A stretch of DNA of 64,000 nt from Streptomyces syringium (GCF_017876625.1 NZ_JAGIOH010000001.1:4237501-4301500); one strand, 5' to 3'; numbered from the stretch's first letter, positions 34,964 to 43,614 are shown. A program made the numbers and translations. Notes: generated by a model not told the origin, from the sequence alone.

Positions 34964-36133
34964 ATGCCACGAGGACGCCACCGCCATTCGCCGCCCCTGC
35001 ACAGGCTCCTTCCCTCATCGACGGTCGCCGCGACATCGGTCGCCTGCGCCGCCGGTGCCTGGGTGGTCGGAGAAACGGTCCTCATCCGCAGTCTCGCGGC
35101 GGCCGCGGCCGCCGCCTCTGTGGTCGGCGCCGTACTGATGCGCCGCTGGGACCGTTCCGCCGGCAAGCGCGTCGCCCAGCTCACCGCGGCCCGGGTGCGC
35201 GACGAGTGGAAGACCGAGGAGCGCATAGCCGAGCTGGAGACGGATCTCGAGGAGTCGCGCCTCCTGCGCACCAGGCTGGAGACCAAGCTCCGCGCCAAGC
35301 GCTCCGAGCTGGCACGACTGCGCACCGAGCACGCGGACCTGCTGCGCCGGTACGCCACCGCCGAGACCGAGCGGGCCGGAGTCCTGGAGCGCCAGCGGCT
35401 GCTCACCAAGAACTCCGCCGCACCGGCCGCCAAGGAGCTGGAGGCCGCGGCGTCGGCCCGGCAGAACGCTGCCGCCGCCTACGTCAAGGCCGCCGACGCG
35501 CTGCGCAACCTGGAGCGCAACGGCGCCGCGCAGCGGGCCGCCGCCGAGACCCCGGACGTGCCCGCGGCCGCGGTCCCCGCGCCCAAGGCCCTGGAGAAGG
35601 CCGAAAGGCCGGCGAACGCCGCGGACCCCGAGGCGGTCAAGGCCCCCCAGCCCCCGCGGAAGCCCGGCGGCCCGGGGAAGCCCGGGCCCGGCACGCCCGG
35701 CCTCATGCCCGCCCCCAGGCCCGGCACGGGTGGTGTCGTGCGCGACCAGCGCACGGTGCCCGCCGCGGCGGCCGTGCTGCCCCAGGCGCCCGCGCGCACC
35801 GCGTCCCGGGCGCAGGGCGGCTTCGACTTCTTCGGCACCCAGGGGACGCCGGCCCTGCCCGCGCGCCCTGTCGAGGAGGAGGACCTCGCGGACGTCGTCG
35901 GCGAGGAGGCCCTCGCCGAGCGGGAACGCGCCCAGACGGCCGAGGCGGCGGCCGTGCCGGATCTCGACACCGACATCGACGACACCGACACCGACATCGA
36001 GGACACCGACGACGCCGAGGACGGGGCCGAGGACGACGAGCCGCGGACCGCGGCCGACGGTTCGGTCATCGACCTGACCGCGCACGACGAGACCGAGCAG
36101 ATCGACGTCGCCGGACTGCGCAGCGCGATCTAG
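34964..36133 (+). CDS. Membrane-anchored coiled-coil protein with acidic C-terminus, unknown function
   Basis: A 389-residue conserved Streptomyces protein. Two hydrophobic segments near residues 19-60 (VAATSVACAAGAWVV, SLAAAAAAASVVGAVLM) anchor it. A Glu/Arg/Leu-rich coiled coil follows at about residues 70-150 (EERIAELETDLEESRLLRTR). Then come an Ala/Pro/Gly-rich linker, and an acidic tail with DTDIDDTDTDIEDTDD-like repeats. It ends in SVIDLTAHDETEQIDVAGL. No enzymatic motif is seen. The layout suggests a scaffold near the membrane. It ends 19 bp before a perfect 28-bp hairpin. Confidence 0.8.
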   Translation: MPRGRHRHSPPLHRLLPSSTVAATSVACAAGAWVVGETVLIRSLAAAAAAASVVGAVLMRRWDRSAGKRVAQLTAARVRDEWKTEERIAELETDLEESRLLRTRLETKLRAKRSELARLRTEHADLLRRYATAETERAGVLERQRLLTKNSAAPAAKELEAAASARQNAAAAYVKAADALRNLERNGAAQRAAAETPDVPAAAVPAPKALEKAERPANAADPEAVKAPQPPRKPGGPGKPGPGTPGLMPAPRPGTGGVVRDQRTVPAAAAVLPQAPARTASRAQGGFDFFGTQGTPALPARPVEEEDLADVVGEEALAERERAQTAEAAAVPDLDTDIDDTDTDIEDTDDAEDGAEDDEPRTAADGSVIDLTAHDETEQIDVAGLRSAI

Positions 36134-36152
36134 CGGCGGCGCGAGCGACGGA

Positions 36153-36210
36153 CAAGAAGGGCGGGGCCCCTGACATGCCGAACGGCATGTCAGGGGCCCC
36201 GCCCTTCTTG
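36153..36210. terminator. Perfect 28-bp-stem bidirectional terminator
   Basis: Arms 36153-36180 and 36183-36210 are exact complements around an AA loop; the arm begins CAAGAAGGGCGGGGCCCC. Converging genes end at 36133 and 36224. The AAGAA/TTCTT ends give each direction a short T-rich exit. Confidence 0.9.
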
Positions 36211-36223
36211 CTGCTGCTCGGCG

Positions 36224-37375
36224 CTATTTATCGATGTCTCCCACCACGAAGAACAGCGAGCCCAGGATCGCGACCATGTCGGCGACCAGCGTGCCCGGCA
36301 GCAGCTCCACCAGCGCCTGGATGTTGTTGAACGAGGCCGAGCGCAGCTTGAGCCGGTACGGCGTCTTCTCGCCCTTGGACACCAGGTAGTAGCCGTTGAG
36401 CCCGAGCGGGTTCTCGGTCCACGCGTAGGTCGAGCCCTCCGGTGCCTTGAGCACCTTGGGCAGCCGCTGGTTGATCGGACCCGGCGGCAGCCCCTCCATC
36501 CGGTCCAGGCAGGCGTCCGCCAGGTCCAGCGAGTTGTGGGTCTGCTCCAGCAGGCACTCGAAGCGGGCCAGGCAGTCGCCGTCCTGGCGCGTGACGACCT
36601 TCAGCGTGTCCTGGAGCTCCCCGTAGGCGAGGTACGGCTCGTCGCGCCGCAGATCGAAGTCGACGCCGGAGGCGCGGGCGATGGGCCCGCTGACCCCGTA
36701 CGCGTGCACGGCCTCGCGCGACAGGACGCCGACACCGCGGGTACGGGCCCGGAAGATCTCGTTGCCGAGCACCAGCCGGTCGTAGACGTCCATCCGCGAG
36801 CGGACCTCGGCGACCGCGTGCCGGGCCCGGCCGAGCCAGCCCGCGGGCAGGTCCTCCTTCAGGCCGCCGACGCGGTTGAACATGTAGTGCATCCGGCCGC
36901 CCGAGACCTCCTCCATCACCGTCTGGAGCTCCTCGCGCTCGCGGAAGGCGTGGAAGACGGGCGTGATGCCGCCCAGCTCCAGGGGGTAGGAGCCGAGGAA
37001 CATCAGATGGTTGAGGACCCGGTTCAGCTCGGCGAGCAGCGTGCGCGTCCACACCGCCCGCTCGGGCACCTCCATGCCGAGCATCCGCTCGACGGCGAGG
37101 ACGACCCCGAGCTCGTTGGAGAAGGCCGACAGCCAGTCGTGGCGGTTGGCCAGCATGATGATCTGCCGGTAGTCGCGCGCCTCGAACAGTTTCTCCGCGC
37201 CCCGGTGCATATAGCCGATGACCGGTTCGGCGTGCTGGATCCGCTCCCCGTCGAGGACGAGCCGCAGCCGCAGCACGCCGTGCGTGGACGGGTGCTGCGG
37301 GCCGATGTTGAGCACCATGTCGGTGCTTTCCGCCGCGCCGCCGATGCCGACTGTGGTCTCAGAGGTTGGGGCCAT
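36224..37375 (-). CDS. nuoD: Stand-alone NuoD-type subunit (NADH-quinone oxidoreductase subunit D paralogue)
   Basis: A 383-residue 49-kDa/NuoD-type protein. Typical blocks: NIGPQHPSTHGVLRLRLVLD, GYMHRGAEKLFEARDYRQ, DWLSAFSNELGVVLAVERM, RVLNHLMFLGSYPLELGGIT, MHYMFNRVGGLKEDLP, and the C-terminal LPGTLVADMVAILGSLFFVVGDIDK-like end that meets the quinone site. No other nuo gene is nearby, so it is a second copy outside the operon, known in Streptomyces. The ATG at 37375 or GTG at 37396 may be used; neither has a clear ribosome binding site. The MidA-like methyltransferase gene lies 99 bp upstream in the same direction. Confidence 0.93.
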   Translation of the reverse strand: MAPTSETTVGIGGAAESTDMVLNIGPQHPSTHGVLRLRLVLDGERIQHAEPVIGYMHRGAEKLFEARDYRQIIMLANRHDWLSAFSNELGVVLAVERMLGMEVPERAVWTRTLLAELNRVLNHLMFLGSYPLELGGITPVFHAFREREELQTVMEEVSGGRMHYMFNRVGGLKEDLPAGWLGRARHAVAEVRSRMDVYDRLVLGNEIFRARTRGVGVLSREAVHAYGVSGPIARASGVDFDLRRDEPYLAYGELQDTLKVVTRQDGDCLARFECLLEQTHNSLDLADACLDRMEGLPPGPINQRLPKVLKAPEGSTYAWTENPLGLNGYYLVSKGEKTPYRLKLRSASFNNIQALVELLPGTLVADMVAILGSLFFVVGDIDK

Positions 37376-37474
37376 GGGGAGTAGTTTGTCAGTCACGCGC
37401 GCGTGAGGCGGTCCGGGGCGCCCGAAGAGGCCGGCCGCACGCCCCGCCGCACCCCTCGCCGCGGACGCCGCCGC

Positions 37475-38476
37475 TCACCCCGCCGCCAGCTCCGCCGGCA
37501 GCCCCGCGCAGGCCCCGCCCACCGGGTGCAGCAGCCAGCCGAAGGCGCCCAGCCCCGCCGGGGCCAGCAGCTCCGCCGCCTCGCCCGCCGCGCCCAGCGC
37601 CCGGACGTACGCCGCCGGGTCGGTGGAGGCGAGCGCCAGCGGCGGCCTGCGGCCGTCGACGCCGAGCGCCGTCAGGGCCTGGCGCTGGGTCAGCAGCGAG
37701 CCGCCCTCGCCCGCGCAGGCGTCCAGCGCGACGTGCGCGGTGATGTCGCAGGAGCCGTCCGGCACCGGCCGCACCTCGCGGCCCTCGCGGAAGCCCGCGA
37801 GCGTGCCGAAGGGCGGCCGGTGGTCCCGGCCGTGCGTGTAGTCCACCGCCACCGCCAGCCCGGCCCGCAGGCTGCCGACCGCGCGCGCCCAGGCGGCGTC
37901 GCGCGGGTGGCCGATCTCCGCGCGGGAGCCGGGGGGCGCGCCCTCCAGCGGCCACCAGCGGGCGAGCCAGGCGGCGTCCTCGCCCTGGACGGGGTCGCCG
38001 AGCAGCTCCTCGCCGTCCGGCTGCACGAGCACCTGGCGCGGTGTGCCCTCGGCGTCCGCCTCGGCGATGTCGAGCGGCACGTTGTCCAGCCACTCGTTGG
38101 CGAACAGCAGGCCCTCCACGTCCTCCGGGAGGTCACCCAGCCAGGTGATCCGCTCGTCGAGTCCCGGCGGTCGTGCCGCCCGTTCGACGGCGTACGGGCG
38201 CAGCCGCGCCGCGAGTTCCGGCGGCACCTGCGCCAGCACCCCGGTGAGCAGCTCGCCGCGCCCGGCCCCGACATCGGTCAGCGCCAGCTCCGCCGGACGC
38301 CCGAGCGCCGCGTCGACCCGGCCCAGCAGCCGGGCGACGGCCCCCGCGTAGAGCGGGGAGGCGTGGACGGAGGTACGGAAGTGCCCGGCGGGGCCCTCGG
38401 GGCGCCGGTAGAAGCCGCCGGGCCCGTACAGGGCGGTCTCCGCCGCCGTCCGCCAGGTTCTCGTTCCCTGTGCCAT
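37475..38476 (-). CDS. SAM-dependent methyltransferase, MidA/NDUFAF7 family (DUF185)
   Basis: A 333-residue protein of the MidA/NDUFAF7 family. Visible blocks: TALYGPGGFYRRPEGPAGHF (family N-terminus), ALTDVGAGRGELLTGVL (SAM-binding glycine loop), LLFANEWLDNVPLDI (family core), VAVDYTHGRDHRPPFGTLAG, and DITAHVALD. In mitochondria NDUFAF7 dimethylates an arginine of NDUFS2, the NuoD counterpart, during complex I assembly. The next gene on the same strand is precisely a nuoD paralogue, so NuoD is a plausible substrate here. ATG at 38476 was chosen; GTG at 38482 is possible. Confidence 0.88.
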   Translation of the reverse strand: MAQGTRTWRTAAETALYGPGGFYRRPEGPAGHFRTSVHASPLYAGAVARLLGRVDAALGRPAELALTDVGAGRGELLTGVLAQVPPELAARLRPYAVERAARPPGLDERITWLGDLPEDVEGLLFANEWLDNVPLDIAEADAEGTPRQVLVQPDGEELLGDPVQGEDAAWLARWWPLEGAPPGSRAEIGHPRDAAWARAVGSLRAGLAVAVDYTHGRDHRPPFGTLAGFREGREVRPVPDGSCDITAHVALDACAGEGGSLLTQRQALTALGVDGRRPPLALASTDPAAYVRALGAAGEAAELLAPAGLGAFGWLLHPVGGACAGLPAELAAG

Positions 38477-38584
38477 ACGCACACGCTATGCGTCCCCGGC
38501 GGTCACCTCGCCTCCACCTTGCGGAGTAGGCGGGGCGTACAGGGATCGATCGTCCGGTTGACCCCGGCACGTACTCCTGGTGCC

Positions 38585-38590
38585 TACGCT
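38585..38590 (+). promoter_or_regulatory. -10 box of the sensor kinase gene, leaderless
   Basis: TACGCT ends 7 bp before GTG at 38598, which places the transcript start at the start codon. Confidence 0.5.
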
Positions 38591-38597
38591 GGGTGAC

Positions 38598-39794
38598 GTG
38601 CAGCGCCTCTACGACTTCCTCCGCAGGCACCCGACGGGTGTGGACAGCTTCTGGGCCGTCCTGCTGCTCGGCCTGATCGTGCTCTCGTCCTCGTCGGACG
38701 GGCCGGGCCGGGGCCCCGTGATCGCGGAGATCCTCATCTATGCCGCGCTGTGCCTCGTGATCGCGCTGCGCCGCCGCGCGCCGGAGAAGATGCTCCTCCT
38801 GGCCACGGCCGCCGGGGTGGCCCAGCTCGCCCTGGACGTCTCCCAGCACCCGGCCGACTTCGCCATGCTCGTGATCATCTACACGGTCGCGTCCGGCAAC
38901 ACCCGCTGGGCTTCCCGGTACGCCCTCGTCGGCGCCCTCGTCGCCCCCGCGCTCGCCACGATCCGCTGGAGCACCTACGAGGGGAGCCTGTCGAGCGAGG
39001 TCATCCAGACGGTGTTCCTCACCGTCCCCTTCGTTCTCGCCTGGGTGCTGGGCGACTCGATCCGCACCCGCCGCGCCTACTGGGCCCAGCTCGAGGAGCG
39101 CGCCGCGCGCCTGGAGAAGGAACGCGAGCAGCAGTCGCGGATGGCCGTGGTCGCCGAGCGGGCGCGGATCGCGCGCGAACTGCACGACGTCGTGGCGCAC
39201 AACGTCTCGGTGATGGTCGTCCAGGCGGACGGCGCCGCCTACGTCCTGGACGCCTCGCCGGAGCAGGCCAAGCAGGCGCTGGAGACGATCTCCGGCACCG
39301 GCCGCCAGGCCCTGGCGGAGATGCGCCGGCTGCTGGGCGTGCTGCGCACCGACGAGGGCGGCGAGGGCGGCGAGTACGTCCCGCAGCCGGACGTGGAGCA
39401 GATCGGCGACCTCGTCGAGCAGGTGCGCAGCGCGGGCCTGCCGGTGGACTTCCGGATCGAGGGCTCCCCCCGGCCGCTGCCCAGCGGCGTGGAGCTCACC
39501 GCGTACCGCATCGTGCAGGAAGCGCTCACCAACACCCGTAAGCACGGCGGCCCCGACGCGGCCGCGAGCGTGCGGCTCACGTACTTCGACGACGGGCTGG
39601 GCCTGCTCGTCGAGGACGACGGCCGCGGCGCGCAGCACGAGCTGTACGAGGAGGGCGGCGCGGACGGCATGGGGCACGGGATGATCGGCATGCGCGAGCG
39701 CGTCGGCATGGTCGGGGGCACGCTGGACGCGGGCCCGCGGGCGGGCGGCGGCTTCCGGATCAGTGTGCTGCTGCCGATCAGGGCGGGCCGCTGA
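38598..39794 (+). CDS. Two-component sensor histidine kinase, HisKA_3 (NarL) type
   Basis: A 398-residue membrane kinase. About five transmembrane segments fill residues 18-152; a coiled coil leads to the HisKA_3 domain, with the phospho-acceptor His196 in ERARIARELHDVVAHNVSVM. The ATPase part has the N box AYRIVQEALTNTRKHG and G box GHGMIGMRERVGMVGGTLDA. Signal unknown. GTG at 38598 (VQRLYDFLRRHP) is preferred to GTG at 38580 because of the -10 box immediately upstream. The cognate regulator follows after 77 bp. Confidence 0.93.
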   Translation: MQRLYDFLRRHPTGVDSFWAVLLLGLIVLSSSSDGPGRGPVIAEILIYAALCLVIALRRRAPEKMLLLATAAGVAQLALDVSQHPADFAMLVIIYTVASGNTRWASRYALVGALVAPALATIRWSTYEGSLSSEVIQTVFLTVPFVLAWVLGDSIRTRRAYWAQLEERAARLEKEREQQSRMAVVAERARIARELHDVVAHNVSVMVVQADGAAYVLDASPEQAKQALETISGTGRQALAEMRRLLGVLRTDEGGEGGEYVPQPDVEQIGDLVEQVRSAGLPVDFRIEGSPRPLPSGVELTAYRIVQEALTNTRKHGGPDAAASVRLTYFDDGLGLLVEDDGRGAQHELYEEGGADGMGHGMIGMRERVGMVGGTLDAGPRAGGGFRISVLLPIRAGR

Positions 39795-39871
39795 TCAGCG
39801 GCCGTGGCGTTCACGGAGTATGGAAGGACGCGCGTGCCGCTCGTACGCGCGCCGAGGAAAGGGACCCCCGC

Positions 39872-40546
39872 ATGTCGATCCGCGTGATGCTCGTCGACGA
39901 TCAGGTGCTGCTGCGCACCGGATTCCGCATGGTGCTGGCAGCCCAGCCGGACATGGACGTCGTCGCCGAGGCCGGGGACGGCGCCGAGGCCCTGGAGGTG
40001 CTGCGCGGGACCGATGTCGACGTGGTGCTGATGGACGTGCGCATGCCGCGCATGGACGGGGTGGAGGCGACCCGCCGCATCTGCGGGCAGGAGGGGGCGC
40101 CGAAGGTGCTGATCCTGACGACCTTCGACCTCGACGAGTACGCCTTCTCCGCGCTCAAGGTCGGCGCCAGCGGCTTCATGCTCAAGGACGTGCCGCCGGC
40201 CGAACTGCTGGGCGCGATCCGCGCGGTGCACAGCGGGGACGCGGTCGTCGCGCCCAGCACCACGCGACGGCTGCTGGACCGCTTCACGCCGATGCTGCCG
40301 AGCGCGGTGGGCGAGCCGTCGAGCGCCGAGCTGGACCGTCTGACGGGCCGCGAGCGCGAGGTGATGCTGCTGGTGGCCCAGGGGCTGTCCAACGGCGAGA
40401 TCGCGGCGCGGCTGGTCCTCTCCGAGGCCACGGTGAAGACGCATGTGGGGCGCATCCTCACGAAGCTGGGGCTGCGGGACCGGGTGCAGGTGGTGGTGCT
40501 GGCGTATGAGAGCGGGCTCGTACGGGCTGGTGGGGGCGCGCAGTAG
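39872..40546 (+). CDS. LuxR/NarL-family response regulator
   Basis: A 224-residue regulator with a receiver domain (acidic pair near residue 9, phosphorylated Asp55 in VVLMDVRMPRMDG, Lys in GASGFMLKDVPP) and a C-terminal LuxR helix-turn-helix (LTGREREVMLLVAQGLSNGE, SEATVKTHVGRILTKLGLRD). It pairs with the upstream kinase. GAGGAAAGGGAC lies just before the ATG. Targets are not indicated by the sequence; the polyketide island begins just downstream but converges on it. Confidence 0.95.
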   Translation: MSIRVMLVDDQVLLRTGFRMVLAAQPDMDVVAEAGDGAEALEVLRGTDVDVVLMDVRMPRMDGVEATRRICGQEGAPKVLILTTFDLDEYAFSALKVGASGFMLKDVPPAELLGAIRAVHSGDAVVAPSTTRRLLDRFTPMLPSAVGEPSSAELDRLTGREREVMLLVAQGLSNGEIAARLVLSEATVKTHVGRILTKLGLRDRVQVVVLAYESGLVRAGGGAQ

Positions 40547-40605
40547 CGACGCCGGGGCGGTGTCGGGCGCACCTCCGCTGCGCGGCGGTGTCCTCAATCG
40601 CCGGA

Positions 40606-40643
40606 CGGGCTTGATGTGGCTGAGCTCGGCCACATCAAGCCCG
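40606..40643. repeat. Dispersed repeat copy d with 15-bp hairpin
   Basis: After the family core TCGCCGGACGGGC, the stem CGGGCTTGATGTGGC (40606-40620) pairs with its complement at 40629-40643. It lies between the convergent response regulator and flavin monooxygenase genes and marks the left edge of the accessory island. Confidence 0.7.
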
Positions 40644-40663
40644 CTCGAGACGGCCCGCGGTCT

Positions 40664-41797
40664 TCAGAGCCCGCCGCCGCCGGCCCGCCTGCCGGCGAGC
40701 CAGGCCGCCGCCGCCGGTTCGGGCCGCAGGCGTACGTGGCTGGCGGCGGTATGGACGTCCCGCCAGGCGCGCTGGAGCGGGTGGCTCTGTGAGAAGCCGC
40801 GGGTGCCGGCGGCGGACATGAGGCGGTCCACGGCCTCGGTCGCGAGTTCCGCCGCCCGGGCGCAGTCCCACGGGGACCAGGACGGCCAGTCGGGGCGCGG
40901 GACGGCCGCCGTGCCGTCGGCGTCCCGGGCGACGCGCTCCACCAGCAGCCGGGCCAGCTCCACGTCACCCGCGGCCCGCACCAGGGCGAGCCGGTCGGGC
41001 GTCACCGTGTCGTCCTCGCCGAGGAGTTGCCGGCCGGCGAGCTCCATCGCGCCCTGCGCGGCCCCGAGGACGGGCGGTGCGAACGTCATTCCCGCGATGG
41101 AGCGCAGCGGGACGACGGGGCGGCCCTCCAGGGACGTGGTGCTGACGTCGCTCATGGGGAAGGTGCGGTGGTCGGGCACGAAGACGTCGTCCGCGACGAG
41201 CGTGTGGCTGCCGGTACCGCGCATGCCGAGCGTGTCCCACGTGGTCTCCACGGTGAACGCCTCGCGCGGCAGCGCGAAGAACAGGTTCTCGGCGGTGCCG
41301 TCCGGCTCCGGGGATGCGGCCGGGCCCGCCACCAGGGCCCACTCGGCGTGACCGGTCGCGCTGGTGTACGGCCAGCGCCCGGACAGCCGCCAGCCGCCGG
41401 GCACGGCCTCGGGGCGGCCGACCGGCAGCATGGACGACGCGATGACGGTGTCCGGGCCGTCCGACCACAGATCGCGCTGCCCCTCCTCGGGCAGGAAGGC
41501 GGCGACCCGGCTCCCGTAGGCGAGGATCGAGGCGCACCAGCCGGCGGAGGCGCAGCCCTCTCCCACCGTCATGATCGCGTCGGTGATCTCCAGGAACCCG
41601 CCCCCGCCGCCGCCCCACCGGCGCGGCACGAAGTGCCGGGGGAAGCCGGCCGTGACGAGGGCGCGCAGTACCTCCGGCCGCAGCTCGCGCTCGGTGTCGG
41701 CGGCCTCGGCGTGGGCCGCGGCGATGTCCCGTGCCTTGTGGGCCGCGACGGACAGGTCCGTTTCGTGGACGTTGTGGATGTCGTACGCGGTGTTCAT
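40664..41797 (-). CDS. Acyl-CoA dehydrogenase-fold flavin monooxygenase-like protein
   Basis: A 377-residue protein of the acyl-CoA dehydrogenase fold (ITDAIMTVGEGCASAGWCAS, WRLSGRWPYTSATGHAEWAL, GMRGTGSHTLVADDVFVPDH). The pattern is that of the two-component aromatic monooxygenases (HsaA/ActVA-ORF5/HpaH-like), which take reduced flavin from a separate reductase; true acyl-CoA dehydrogenases differ in the active-site Glu region. It is the last gene of the rppA operon, which also encodes an NADPH:FMN reductase, so hydroxylation or oxidation of a naphthol is a reasonable inference. AGGAG lies 9 bp before the ATG. Confidence 0.82.
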   Translation of the reverse strand: MNTAYDIHNVHETDLSVAAHKARDIAAAHAEAADTERELRPEVLRALVTAGFPRHFVPRRWGGGGGGFLEITDAIMTVGEGCASAGWCASILAYGSRVAAFLPEEGQRDLWSDGPDTVIASSMLPVGRPEAVPGGWRLSGRWPYTSATGHAEWALVAGPAASPEPDGTAENLFFALPREAFTVETTWDTLGMRGTGSHTLVADDVFVPDHRTFPMSDVSTTSLEGRPVVPLRSIAGMTFAPPVLGAAQGAMELAGRQLLGEDDTVTPDRLALVRAAGDVELARLLVERVARDADGTAAVPRPDWPSWSPWDCARAAELATEAVDRLMSAAGTRGFSQSHPLQRAWRDVHTAASHVRLRPEPAAAAWLAGRRAGGGGL

Positions 41798-41845
41798 CGG
41801 GTGTCTCTCCTGGTCTGTCGGGGGTGCGGCGCGCGTGCCCCGCGG

Positions 41846-42829
41846 TCAGCGGCCGGTCAGGGCGGTGAGCACGGACGCGGCGGTCAGCGGCCCGTAGGCG
41901 GCGGTGAGGGCCTCCGCGCAGCGGGCCGGGTCGAACGCGTACGTCTGCGTCCCCACCTCGGTCAGGGCGAGGGACGCCAGCGCGGATCCGGCCCGCGCGG
42001 CCCGTACGGGGGCGCCGCCGGTGGTCAGGGCCGCGAGGAAGCCGGCGCGGTAGGCGTCGCCCGCCCCGGTCGGGTCGGCGACGCGCGCGGCCGGCACGGC
42101 CGCGACCGCGACCGCCGCCTCGCCGTGGCGCTCGACGCGGCTGCCCTGCTCGCCGAGGGTGGTGATCCAGGTGCCGACGCGGCCGAGGACCTGGTCGTGG
42201 GTCCAGCCGGACTTCTCCAGCAGCAGGGCGTGTTCGTAGGCGTTGGTGAACAAATAGGCCGCGCCGTCGATCAGTTCACGGACCTCGTGGCCGTCGAGGC
42301 GGGCGAGCTGCTGGGAGGGGTCGGCGGCGTGGCGGATGCCCAGCGTGCGGCAGGCGCGGGTGTGCCGCAGCATGGCCCGTGGGTCGTCGGCCCCGACGAG
42401 GACGAGGTCCAGGCCGCCCAGCCTGCGGACGGTCGCGGCCAGTTCGATGTCGGCGGCCTCGGTCATCGCGCCCGCGTAGAAGGCGGCGATCTGGTTGCCG
42501 TCCAGGTCGGTGGTGCACAGGAAGCGGGAGGTGTGCCGGGTGGCGGACAGCCGCACGGAAGCGGTGTCGACGCCCACCGCGCGCAGCCGGGCGCCGTACT
42601 CCTCGAAGTCGTCGGCGCCCGCGGCGCCGACGAGCGCGGGAGTACGGCCCAGCAGGGCCAGCCCGTACGCGATGTTGGCGGCGACCCCGCCGTAGCGGAC
42701 GTCGAGCGTGTCGACGAGGAACGACAGCGAGACGCTGGCGAGCGCGTCGGGCAGCAGCTGCTCGGTGATCCGGCCCGGGAAGGTCATCAGGTGGTCGGTG
42801 GCGATCGAGCCGGTGACGGCGGTACGCAT
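41846..42829 (-). CDS. PfkB-family carbohydrate/nucleoside kinase
   Basis: A 327-residue ribokinase-family kinase, with YGGVAANIAYGLALLGRTP as first signature and DPTGAGDAYRAGFLAAL, containing the catalytic Asp, as second. The sequence resembles the actinobacterial adenosine kinase/ribokinase branch (VTGSIATDHLMTFPGRITEQ). If it phosphorylates adenosine it would help recycle the S-adenosylhomocysteine product of the neighbouring methyltransferase; that is inference. It lies between the methyltransferase and monooxygenase genes. A 16-bp hairpin separates it from the methyltransferase gene. Confidence 0.88.
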   Translation of the reverse strand: MRTAVTGSIATDHLMTFPGRITEQLLPDALASVSLSFLVDTLDVRYGGVAANIAYGLALLGRTPALVGAAGADDFEEYGARLRAVGVDTASVRLSATRHTSRFLCTTDLDGNQIAAFYAGAMTEAADIELAATVRRLGGLDLVLVGADDPRAMLRHTRACRTLGIRHAADPSQQLARLDGHEVRELIDGAAYLFTNAYEHALLLEKSGWTHDQVLGRVGTWITTLGEQGSRVERHGEAAVAVAAVPAARVADPTGAGDAYRAGFLAALTTGGAPVRAARAGSALASLALTEVGTQTYAFDPARCAEALTAAYGPLTAASVLTALTGR

Positions 42830-42870
42830 CGGGGCCCCGTGGCGGTGGTGTGGGTGGGTTCGGCGCGGGG

Positions 42871-42910
42871 CCGGAGAGCTCCGCGGATGGGGGCCCGCGG
42901 AGCTCTCCGG
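42871..42910 (-). terminator. Intra-operon hairpin between methyltransferase and kinase genes
   Basis: CCGGAGAGCTCCGCGG at 42871-42886 is exactly complementary to 42895-42910, with an 8-nt loop. It lies 14 bp after the methyltransferase stop and 42 bp before the kinase start. It may cause partial termination or protect the upstream mRNA. Confidence 0.65.
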
Positions 42911-42924
42911 CGGGCTGCCGTCCG

Positions 42925-43614
42925 TCAGTGCGTACGGACGGAGATCTCGAGCCCGTCGCCGAGGGGCAGCGGCAGGGAGGTGTAGCCGTTCCCGGCGGTG
43001 CGCACGTGGCCGAAGAACTCCTCGAGCTTCTCCGGGAAGAGGTTCGTGTCGTCGGCGACGACGACCGAGCCGGTGGTCAGCTTCGGCTCCAGCAGGCGCA
43101 GCACGTCGAGGAACAGCGGTGTCCAGCCGTCGAGGAGGAGCAGACCGACTTGGCCGGGGACGGAGGGCAGGGTCTCGCGGGCGTCGCCGACGCGGACCTC
43201 CGCGTACTCCGACAGCCCGGCCTCGGCGATGTTCGCGGTGGCGATCGCGGCCTTGGCCTCGCTGAGCTCCGAGCCGTAGACCTTGCCGCCGCCGTTGTCG
43301 CGGACGGCCGCCGCCAGGTGGATGGTGGAGATGCCGTAGGAGGTGCCGTACTCGACGACGGTGGTGGCACCGGTGGCGCGGACCAGCTGGTAGAGGAACG
43401 TCCCGACCTCCGGCGGCACCGGCAGCAGGGCGTCGCCGGCCAGGTCGGTGAGCTGCCGCAGCTCGTCGTCCGAGGGCAGGCCCTGCCAGCCGGTGAGGGT
43501 GCCGGCCACGCGGGGGGTCTTGGCGTCGTCCCCCGACGCCTCGGTGAACAGCCGGTCCAGGACCGTGCGGACGGCGGGGTCGGACAGGCCGGGGAGCTGT
43601 GCCGTGTTCGGCAT
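42925..43614 (-). CDS. Catechol-type O-methyltransferase (class I SAM-dependent)
   Basis: A 229-residue O-methyltransferase of the caffeoyl-CoA/catechol OMT family. SAM-binding blocks: TTVVEYGTSYGISTIHLAAA, KVYGSELSEAKAAIATANIA, VRVGDARETLP and LLLLDGWTPLFLDVLRLLEP, with the metal-site Asp in VVVADDTNLFPEKLEEFFG. It should methylate a phenolic hydroxyl with Mg2+. It is encoded between the FMN reductase and the kinase in the type III polyketide operon, so a hydroxynaphthalene or naphthoquinone is the likely substrate. ATG at 43614. Confidence 0.9.
   Translation of the reverse strand: MPNTAQLPGLSDPAVRTVLDRLFTEASGDDAKTPRVAGTLTGWQGLPSDDELRQLTDLAGDALLPVPPEVGTFLYQLVRATGATTVVEYGTSYGISTIHLAAAVRDNGGGKVYGSELSEAKAAIATANIAEAGLSEYAEVRVGDARETLPSVPGQVGLLLLDGWTPLFLDVLRLLEPKLTTGSVVVADDTNLFPEKLEEFFGHVRTAGNGYTSLPLPLGDGLEISVRTH

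Noticed and set aside
38133..39677. Leftward 514-codon open frame across the sensor kinase
   Set aside because: It is antisense to the HisKA_3 kinase, whose motifs fix the coding strand.
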